A stretch of 14,250 bases of DNA from Hydrogenophaga sp. (GTDB lineage: Bacteria > Pseudomonadota > Gammaproteobacteria > Burkholderiales > Burkholderiaceae_C): positions 1-14,250 of the forward strand of contig JAUXXN010000370.1 in assembly GCA_030684755.1 (NCBI GenBank), in the 5' to 3' direction. The notes beneath the pieces are model-generated. The model had not been told where the DNA came from. It ran no database searches and saw nothing but the letters and a program-made list of their open reading frames with translations. Positions 1-5,179 of the stretch are shown here, one piece after another. The position numbers and the translations under genes were made by a program. The number at the start of each line of letters is the position of its first letter. Position 1 is the stretch's first letter.

Positions 1-23
1 GCATTGATCAGCATGCGTTTCAT
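1..23 (-). CDS. rne: RNase E, N-terminal end only (partial, runs off left edge)
   Basis: Read on the minus strand from ATG at 23, the sequence gives MKRMLINA, the characteristic opening of RNase E/G-family endoribonucleases. RNase E is the main single-strand RNA endonuclease and the scaffold of the degradosome. A good ribosome-binding site (AAGGA on the minus strand, positions 37-33) lies 9 bases before the ATG and supports this start. Only eight residues are in the window, so no domain can be checked. The identification rests on this signature, on the divergent rluC gene (a common arrangement in beta- and gammaproteobacteria) and on the unusually long structured leader, a known feature of rne in E. 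coli. Confidence 0.85.
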
Positions 24-55
24 GATGCGTTGTCCTTCGTTCAAACACACAAGGA

Positions 56-78
56 CGCTGCGGGCCAGGCCCACAGCG
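56..78 (-). promoter_or_regulatory. Hairpin just upstream of rne ribosome-binding site
   Basis: On the minus strand, CGCTGTGGGC and GCCCGCAGCG flank a three-base CTG loop. In the rne transcript this is a continuous 10-bp stem that includes one U-G wobble. On the plus strand the same position would be a C-A mismatch, so the structure is better formed in the rne RNA. It ends 18 bases before the AAGGA ribosome-binding site, close enough to influence translation or RNase access. Confidence 0.55.
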
Positions 79-300
79 CCAACCTGCCGTGAACACGCGG
101 GAACAGCGAACGGGGGGAGGAATTGCCGGAGAGCCGATGACCCGCGATTCGGGAGGCGTTCAACGCAAGCGAGCACCAAAAAGGTGCCACGTCGAACCGC
201 CGGGTCAGGGCGTAGGCGCGCGGAGGTGGGTGAACAGGGATGGCCAGTGGGCTGTCAATGACAGGGGTCTGGCGGGTGTCTCTCTGGCTTCACTTTGTCC

Positions 301-328
301 TCAACCAGCCCTTGTTCAGGCTGGTTGA
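301..328 (-). promoter_or_regulatory. Perfect 10-bp hairpin in the rne leader
   Basis: TCAACCAGCC and GGCTGGTTGA form a perfect 10-bp inverted repeat around an 8-base loop (301-310 pairing with 319-328). No T-run follows on either strand, so it is not an intrinsic terminator. Its place in the middle of the rne leader makes it a candidate RNA element analogous in role, though not in sequence, to the hairpins of the E. coli rne leader. Confidence 0.55.
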
Positions 329-364
329 TTGGGTTATTCCGTATTCGGGTTCGCAGTTTCTGTA

Positions 365-378
365 GCGGGTTCGCCCGC
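365..378 (-). promoter_or_regulatory. Short GC hairpin with tetraloop in rne leader
   Basis: GCGGG and CCCGC (365-369 and 374-378) pair around a four-base loop, read as CGAA on the rne strand and TTCG on the plus strand. It is short but very GC-rich, and it sits between the two longer leader hairpins. Confidence 0.35.
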
Positions 379-478
379 AGCATCAACCTGACCGGTGCTG
401 TGCCTGGATTCACCTGCGAATGCATCAGGAAACGGGCACCAGACCCGGGTGCTGCGGGTGGCAATTTTTACCTACCGG

Positions 479-502
479 GCCGCAGTCGCTGGGCGCTGCG
501 GC
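479..502 (-). promoter_or_regulatory. 7-bp hairpin near 5' end of rne leader
   Basis: GCCGCAG (479-485) and CTGCGGC (496-502) are perfectly complementary around a 10-base loop. On the rne transcript it would lie about 65 bases from the predicted 5' end. Confidence 0.35.
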
Positions 503-523
503 AACTGCTGCCAGTGACTGCCC

Positions 524-529
524 TAAAAT
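524..529 (+). promoter_or_regulatory. Possible -10 box of the rluC promoter
   Basis: TAAAAT at 524-529 is a five-of-six match to the -10 consensus and lies about 90 bases before the favoured rluC start. No clear -35 box is visible, so this is a weak prediction. Confidence 0.2.
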
Positions 530-571
530 CAAGGGAAATCAATCACTTACAGCACACGGCGGGTGCGGCAC

Positions 572-577
572 ATTATA
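572..577 (-). promoter_or_regulatory. Predicted -10 box of the rne promoter
   Basis: The minus strand reads GACTATAATGTGCC, which contains a perfect TATAAT. Transcription would start near 565 and run into the rne leader. At 16-18 bases upstream I see no convincing TTGACA, so the -35 match is poor. The box lies in the rluC upstream region, close to the start of the divergent gene, so the two genes may interfere with each other. Confidence 0.5.
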
Positions 578-616
578 GTCAGCTCCCGCCACCGTGGTGC
601 CCTTATTCCGTTGCTC

Positions 617-1603
617 ATGCCAAATGCCTTGCCCATGGCGGCAGTCCGTCACATCACCGTCGACGATGAGTCGGCCGGTCAACGGCTTGACAATTTTTTG
701 ATCCGCGAACTCAAGGGTGTGCCTAAGACCCATATTTATCGAATCATTCGCTCGGGTGAGGTCCGTCGCAACAAAGGCCGGGTGGGGGCCGATGATCGGG
801 TTGCGGCGGGTGATGTGCTGCGTATTCCTCCAATTCGCCTATCTGAGCGCGCCGAAGAAAAAGCGGCCAATCCCGCTCCGCCCCGAGAATTTCCTGTGGT
901 TTTTGAAGACGATGCTTTCATGGCCATCGACAAACCCGCCGGTGTTGCCGTTCACGGCGGTAGTGGGGTGAGTTTTGGTGTCATTGAGCAAATGCGACAG
1001 GCCCGACCGCTCGCCCGACTGCTTGAATTGGTGCACCGGCTTGACCGTGAAACCAGTGGTTTGCTGCTGATTGCCAAAAAGAAAAGCGCCCTCAAGGCAT
1101 TGCAAGACCAGTTTCGTGAGCGTGAAACCGGGAAAACTTATTTGACACTGGTCAAAGGCGCTTGGCCGACCCAGCTCAAGGTGCTGGATCAACCGCTGCA
1201 CAAATACCTGCTGCCCGATGGCGAGAGGCGTGTGCGGGTCACCAGCAAAGACGATCCCGATGGCATGCGCTCTATCACGTTGGTTCGTGTGCTGGGGCGG
1301 GTAGTGCCACCGGCAGGTATGACGCCAGGATTGGACAATGGCTTCAGTTTGCTGGAGGTCACTATCAAGACTGGGCGAACCCATCAGATTCGTGTTCATC
1401 TTGCCAGTGCGGGTTATCCGATCGCTGGTGACGACAAATACGGTGATTTTGAACTGAACCGCCAATTGGTCCGCTTGGGCTTGAAGCGGATGTTTCTTCA
1501 CGCATGGCGATTGCGATTGACCCATCCCGTGACGGGCAATGCAATGGAGTTACATTCTGATTTGCCTGCCGAACTGAGGACTTGGGCAGAGACCACGAAA
1601 TAG
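617..1603 (+). CDS. rluC: 23S rRNA pseudouridine synthase (955/2504/2580)
   Basis: RluC converts uridines 955, 2504 and 2580 of 23S rRNA to pseudouridine. From ATG 617 the protein has 328 residues (E. coli RluC: 319). An N-terminal S4 RNA-binding domain (about residues 10-75, with the conserved AGQRLDNFL and GVPKTHIYRIIRSGEVR stretches) is followed by the RluA-type catalytic domain. The catalytic motif HRLDRETSG has its aspartate at residue 143, and the late family motif GRTHQIRVHL is intact. The start is uncertain: GTG 563, ATG 617 and ATG 635 are all in frame and none has a good ribosome-binding site. ATG 635 gives 322 residues and is almost as likely. The gene diverges from rne. Assignment to RluC rather than RluD rests on the S4 sequence and the rne neighbourhood. 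Confidence 0.92.
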   Translation: MPNALPMAAVRHITVDDESAGQRLDNFLIRELKGVPKTHIYRIIRSGEVRRNKGRVGADDRVAAGDVLRIPPIRLSERAEEKAANPAPPREFPVVFEDDAFMAIDKPAGVAVHGGSGVSFGVIEQMRQARPLARLLELVHRLDRETSGLLLIAKKKSALKALQDQFRERETGKTYLTLVKGAWPTQLKVLDQPLHKYLLPDGERRVRVTSKDDPDGMRSITLVRVLGRVVPPAGMTPGLDNGFSLLEVTIKTGRTHQIRVHLASAGYPIAGDDKYGDFELNRQLVRLGLKRMFLHAWRLRLTHPVTGNAMELHSDLPAELRTWAETTK

Positions 1604-1664
1604 GTATTAGAATAGCGTCTACATCGTTGGGATGTGAAAAAATTGATACCAACCTGAACCAAAC

Positions 1665-1669
1665 AAGGA
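1665..1669 (+). promoter_or_regulatory. Ribosome-binding site of the H-NS-family gene
   Basis: AAGGA lies 6 bases before the ATG at 1676. It is the best ribosome-binding site on the plus strand of this window and suggests strong translation, as expected for an abundant nucleoid protein. The 72-base gap after rluC also contains TAGAAT (1608-1613), a possible -10 box without a well-spaced -35. Confidence 0.6.
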
Positions 1670-1675
1670 TACACA

Positions 1676-1984
1676 ATGGCAACTTATTCCGAACTCATGG
1701 CGCAAGCGCAAGCCCTGATGGCTCAAGCCGAGCAGGCGCGCAAAGAAGAACTTTCTTCTGCTGTCGCAGACATCAAGGCCAAAATGAATCAATTTGGCAT
1801 CACTATTGCTGATCTGGGCGGCTCTAGCGTCGGTGGTAAAAAAGCAGCAAAAACCAAGTCAAGTGCTCCAGCCAAATACCGTGGCCCCAATGGCGAGCTC
1901 TGGGCTGGTGGTCCAGGCCGCAAGCCTGAGTGGGTGCGTGCTGTTTTGGCCTCTGGTCAAGATATCAGCGAATTCCTGATCTGA
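1676..1984 (+). CDS. H-NS-family DNA-binding nucleoid protein
   Basis: This 102-residue protein fits the H-NS/MvaT-like histone family of betaproteobacteria. The N-terminal half (about 3-50) is an Ala/Glu/Gln-rich helix suited to coiled-coil oligomerisation. A basic linker rich in Lys, Ser and Ala (55-68) follows. The C-terminal DNA-binding module has KYRGPNGELW, then AGGPGRKPEWV. In the family this loop (QGR or RGR in others) inserts into the minor groove of AT-rich DNA, and here it reads GPGR with an extra glycine-proline. Such proteins silence AT-rich, often acquired, genes and compact the chromosome. The start is fixed by the AAGGA site. The gene has its own strong terminator, so it is probably a separate unit from the signalling genes downstream. 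I give no symbol because several paralogues usually occur in these genomes. Confidence 0.9.
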   Translation: MATYSELMAQAQALMAQAEQARKEELSSAVADIKAKMNQFGITIADLGGSSVGGKKAAKTKSSAPAKYRGPNGELWAGGPGRKPEWVRAVLASGQDISEFLI

Positions 1985-2020
1985 GCGCACGGAGCGGGTT
2001 CTAAACCTCGCTTTGGAACC

Positions 2021-2065
2021 CACCCCACAAAAAAACCCGCCCTTGGCGGGTTTTTTTGTGGGGTG
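2021..2065. terminator. Very strong bidirectional intrinsic terminator
   Basis: A perfect 21-bp inverted repeat (2021-2041 with 2045-2065) surrounds a CTT loop. The inner GC stem CCCGCC/GGCGGG is flanked by seven A on the left and seven T on the right, so either strand gives a GC hairpin followed by a U-run. It lies 36 bases after the H-NS stop codon and will insulate that gene from the downstream operon. Confidence 0.93.
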
Positions 2066-2074
2066 CGAAATTTT

Positions 2075-2119
2075 GGAGCTTGATGCTCCGTCGGTATGGG
2101 TGGCTAGAACCCGATACCG
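2075..2119 (+). other. Two small inverted repeats upstream of the cyclase gene
   Basis: GGAGC-TTGAT-GCTCC (2075-2089) is followed at once by a second hairpin. In that one CGGTATGGGT (2092-2101) pairs with ACCC plus ATACCG (2109-2119), with one bulged G and a seven-base loop. There is no T-run after either. They sit 120-170 bases before the cyclase start and could be leader structures or operators. The rest of the gap to 2246 shows no clear promoter, and I do not recognise a riboswitch. Confidence 0.35.
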
Positions 2120-2246
2120 CCTATTGTCCGAGCGCTTCTGTGTGCATCAGTTTGCGGGGCCACTCCAAATTCCTGATGTGTGACAAACCATGATGCGTTA
2201 AGGTGTTAGAAAATGTTTCGATTTTCCTTCGTAGCAATGCGTGGCC

Positions 2247-4391
2247 ATGCCTGAAAATTCATCATACAAGACCGTTACGCTTTCGTCGTTAGTCAATCAT
2301 GTGCCTGTCACCATTGCGCCAGACACGCCACTGCCTGAAGTGCTTGCCATCATGGAGAACAGCAGGATCAGCTGTTTGCTCACCGTGGACGGTCATGACC
2401 GTCCTATAGGTATATTCACTGAACAAGATGTGGTGCGTTTGCTGGCCAGCCCCACGTTGGAGCAGTCACCACCGCAGACCATGGCCGATGTGATGCACCA
2501 ACCTGTGTTCGCGCTGGCCGCTGCCACCGACTACCGCGATGCTTACCGTGAAATGATGGCGCGGCGTTTTCGCCACTTGGCGGTGGTCAATGAAGAGGGC
2601 AAGTTGCTGGGCGTCGTCAGCGAGGGTGACTTCATGCACCACATGGGTTTTGAGTACCTTGTTGAGCTCAAAACCGTGGCCAGCGCCATGACACTGGCCC
2701 CCTTGACGCTGGATGTGACCGACACACTGTCCAGCGCAGCCCGTCTCATGGCCGAAAAACGCATCAGTTGCGTGTTGATCACACAGGACGGCGAACCCGT
2801 GGGCTTGGTGACCGAGCGCGATATGGTGCGTTTTTCACGCATGGGCAAAACGCAGTGGCGGCGACCACTGGCCGAGGTGATGTCTGGCCCGCTTCAAACA
2901 GTGACACCCGATATGCCACTGCAACAGGCCGCAAAGCACATGGAAGCCTCCCAGGTTCGCCGCCTGGGTGTGGTGGAAGCAGGTCGGCTCATTGGTCTTA
3001 TCACCCGCCACGACGTGGTCAAGGCGCTGCAAGGGCGCTACATCGAATACCTGCATGAAACCATCCAGCGCCACCACCACGAAGTTCAGCAGGCCAAGGC
3101 TGAGGTGGGTTTGCTGAACCAAAAGCTCAAAGCTTACAAGTTGATGGATCACGTCAGCGACGCCGTCTTGGTGGTGCTGGCTTCCACGGGGATGGTGGTG
3201 GAGGTCAACGCCAGTGCTTGCCGTTTGCTGGGATACGAGCACACAAGCTTGCTCCAAGTTCAGCTGGACACGCTGCTGCGCCCCAACCGCCCCAGTCGGG
3301 GTTGGGCTGGCCTGAGCCAAAGCGTGCAGTCGCAAGGCCGGGGGACTTTCCACCTGGACTTGATCACCCGTGAAGGCCGTGTTGTGCCGTGTCAGGTCGA
3401 TATCCATCAGGTGAATGAAGATGGGGCCGATCACCTGGTTTTGGTGGCCCGCGACCTGTCTGATCTGATGGCGCAAGGTGAGCAGCTGCGGCTGCAAATA
3501 CAGGCCCTCAATGCGCTGGACCACGCTGTGGTCATCACCGACACCCAGACAGCGGTGGTGTGGGCCAATGCGGCTTTCACCCGATTGACTGGTTACGAAT
3601 TGGCCGAAGCTGTGGGCCGCAAGCCCGCTGAACTGGTCAAGTCCGGGCTGCAGGACAAATCCTTTTACGAGCGCATTTGGTCCACCATCCTGGCGGGTCA
3701 AGTGTGGCGCGGCGAGTTGATCAACCGCCGCAAAGACGGCCAGCTGTACGACGAGGAAATGGCCATCACCCCCATTTATTCTGGAACGGGTGGCGTTATC
3801 ACCAATTTCATCGCCGTGAAACAAGATATCACAGAGCGTAAGGCACTAGAGGCGCAGTTGCGGCAGTTGTCGATCACCGACCCGCTCACCGGTGTCGAAA
3901 ACCGCCGGGGCTTCATGGTGCAACTGGAACGGCTACATGCCCGACAGCGCCGCCATGGCCACGGGTTGTCGGTGCTGATGTTTGACCTGGACTGGTTCAA
4001 GCATGTCAACGACCAATATGGCCACGCGGTCGGAGATGAAGTGCTCAAACACGTGACCCAACTGGTGGGCCAGCGCTTGCGCCGAAGCGACCACCTAGGG
4101 CGCCTGGGCGGCGAAGAGTTCGCTGTGCTGCTGCCCGACACCCACCTGGAGGGTGCATCTGCCACGGCCGACATGCTGTGCCAGAGCGTAGCCAAGTACC
4201 CCGCCATGACAGTGGCCGGGCCGGTGCAGGTCACGGTCAGCGTGGGTGTTGCTGAGGTGGATTTGTACGACCCCAACCCGGAAGATGCTCTGGTGCGTGC
4301 CGACCAGGCGCTTTATGAGGCCAAAGCGCAAGGCCGAAACCGGGTGGCTGTGGCCAGCCCCCAAACTCCTGCCTCGCGGCTGGAGCCATGA
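2247..4391 (+). CDS. CBS(4)-PAS-PAS-GGDEF diguanylate cyclase
   Basis: This 714-residue soluble protein joins two CBS pairs to a c-di-GMP synthase. CBS repeats span about 10-68, 78-138, 145-198 and 208-263, with typical ISCLLTVD and GLVTERDMV stretches. CBS pairs usually bind adenine nucleotides or S-adenosyl compounds, so the protein may read energy state. A helical linker (265-298) leads to PAS domains at about 300-408 and 418-533. The GGDEF domain (about 540-703) has the metal-binding FDLDWFKHVND segment, an intact GGEEF signature (621-625) and an RRSD inhibitory I-site (612-615) exactly five residues before it. It should therefore be an active, product-inhibited cyclase making c-di-GMP from two GTP. 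No membrane segment is seen. GTG 2241 is an alternative start, and neither has a good ribosome-binding site. The stop overlaps the next ATG as ATGA. Confidence 0.93.
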   Translation: MPENSSYKTVTLSSLVNHVPVTIAPDTPLPEVLAIMENSRISCLLTVDGHDRPIGIFTEQDVVRLLASPTLEQSPPQTMADVMHQPVFALAAATDYRDAYREMMARRFRHLAVVNEEGKLLGVVSEGDFMHHMGFEYLVELKTVASAMTLAPLTLDVTDTLSSAARLMAEKRISCVLITQDGEPVGLVTERDMVRFSRMGKTQWRRPLAEVMSGPLQTVTPDMPLQQAAKHMEASQVRRLGVVEAGRLIGLITRHDVVKALQGRYIEYLHETIQRHHHEVQQAKAEVGLLNQKLKAYKLMDHVSDAVLVVLASTGMVVEVNASACRLLGYEHTSLLQVQLDTLLRPNRPSRGWAGLSQSVQSQGRGTFHLDLITREGRVVPCQVDIHQVNEDGADHLVLVARDLSDLMAQGEQLRLQIQALNALDHAVVITDTQTAVVWANAAFTRLTGYELAEAVGRKPAELVKSGLQDKSFYERIWSTILAGQVWRGELINRRKDGQLYDEEMAITPIYSGTGGVITNFIAVKQDITERKALEAQLRQLSITDPLTGVENRRGFMVQLERLHARQRRHGHGLSVLMFDLDWFKHVNDQYGHAVGDEVLKHVTQLVGQRLRRSDHLGRLGGEEFAVLLPDTHLEGASATADMLCQSVAKYPAMTVAGPVQVTVSVGVAEVDLYDPNPEDALVRADQALYEAKAQGRNRVAVASPQTPASRLEP

Positions 4392-5179
4392 CAGGGCGAC
4401 GCTGTAGGCAGACGCGGCAGACCCGTTGGCTGGGTACGGTGTTGGTTTTTCTGAGCGCGATGTGGCTGGCCGCCTGCAATCCCACACCACCGGCCCCCCC
4501 TTGGCACATTGCGGTCCACCCCTGGGTGGGCTACGAGCCTTTGGTGTTGGCGCAGGAAATGGGCACATTGCCCCCAGCCATGCGTGTGGTCGAGTTGGCT
4601 TCTAGCAATGAGACCCTGCGGGCCTTTCGCAACGGGCTGATTGAGGTGGCTGCGCTCACGCTGGACGAGGCCTTGCGCCTGGCCGACGAAGGCGAAGCCT
4701 TGCACATTGTGGCTGCGCTGAGCGACTCTGCCGGGGCTGATGCCGTACTGTCCAGGGTTGATGTAATGGTGGCCCGCCCCGGCATTGATGGGCAAAGGCT
4801 GGCGGCCTTGCTGCTGGCTTGGGACAGCGCCCACCAACAGCTGACCCACGTCTCGGCCTCGCAGACCTGGTTGGCCGCTGGTGTGGACTTGACCCCTGCT
4901 CAATACCAGCAATCGCTGGAGGTTTTGCGGTTTTTAACGCTGCCCGAGATGCACCACCGCCTGCAGCCGACCCCAAGCACTGCGGGACCAGCCGAAGCAC
5001 CCTTGGCCCAAAGTGGGCGAGCCATGGGTGGTGTTTTACAAAGTTTGGGCCTGATTCGCCAACCACCGGATTGGCCCAGTCTGCTCAACCCCATTCCGTT
5101 GGCGATGGCTTTGGCGCTACAGCCTCCTTCGGCTGCTGCCCTTTCTGAGAATCCGCCCCCTGCCCGGAAACAGCCATGA
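4388..5179 (+). CDS. Solute-binding lipoprotein (NMT1/TauA/SsuA-like), internally shortened
   Basis: The 263-residue product starts with an Arg-rich n-region, a hydrophobic stretch (14-27) and a lipobox LAAC with the lipidated cysteine at residue 30, followed by a Pro-rich linker. The mature part begins like periplasmic binding proteins of the nitrate/taurine/sulfonate type (HIAVHPWVGYEPLVLAQEMG, then SNETLRAFRNGLIEVAALTLDEAL). At about residue 120 the text jumps from GADAVL to SRVDVMVARPG, which in this family normally lies some 85-100 residues later. Most of the second lobe is therefore missing, and the mature length (about 234) is short against the usual 300 or so. The frame is preserved. 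ATGA overlaps at both ends couple it to the cyclase and the kinase, and no permease or ATPase gene is nearby, so a sensing role is more likely than transport. Whether it still binds ligand is doubtful. Confidence 0.8.
   Translation: MTGRRCRQTRQTRWLGTVLVFLSAMWLAACNPTPPAPPWHIAVHPWVGYEPLVLAQEMGTLPPAMRVVELASSNETLRAFRNGLIEVAALTLDEALRLADEGEALHIVAALSDSAGADAVLSRVDVMVARPGIDGQRLAALLLAWDSAHQQLTHVSASQTWLAAGVDLTPAQYQQSLEVLRFLTLPEMHHRLQPTPSTAGPAEAPLAQSGRAMGGVLQSLGLIRQPPDWPSLLNPIPLAMALALQPPSAAALSENPPPARKQP

Larger units (their letters stand above)
24..566 (-). promoter_or_regulatory. Long structured 5' leader of rne
   Basis: About 540 bases separate the rne start codon from a consensus -10 box on the same strand, and no convincing gene lies between. 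Open frames on either strand here have no ribosome-binding site and no recognisable protein. The stretch contains at least four inverted repeats (56-78, 301-328, 365-378, 479-502). In E. coli the 361-base rne leader folds into hairpins through which RNase E cleaves its own mRNA, so a similar autoregulatory leader is a reasonable inference. I do not recognise a specific described RNA family here. Confidence 0.6.

Noticed and set aside
89..669. Short open frames on both strands in the rne leader
   Set aside because: They have no ribosome-binding sites, Arg/Pro-rich random composition and no resemblance to known proteins. The stretch is better explained as leader RNA.
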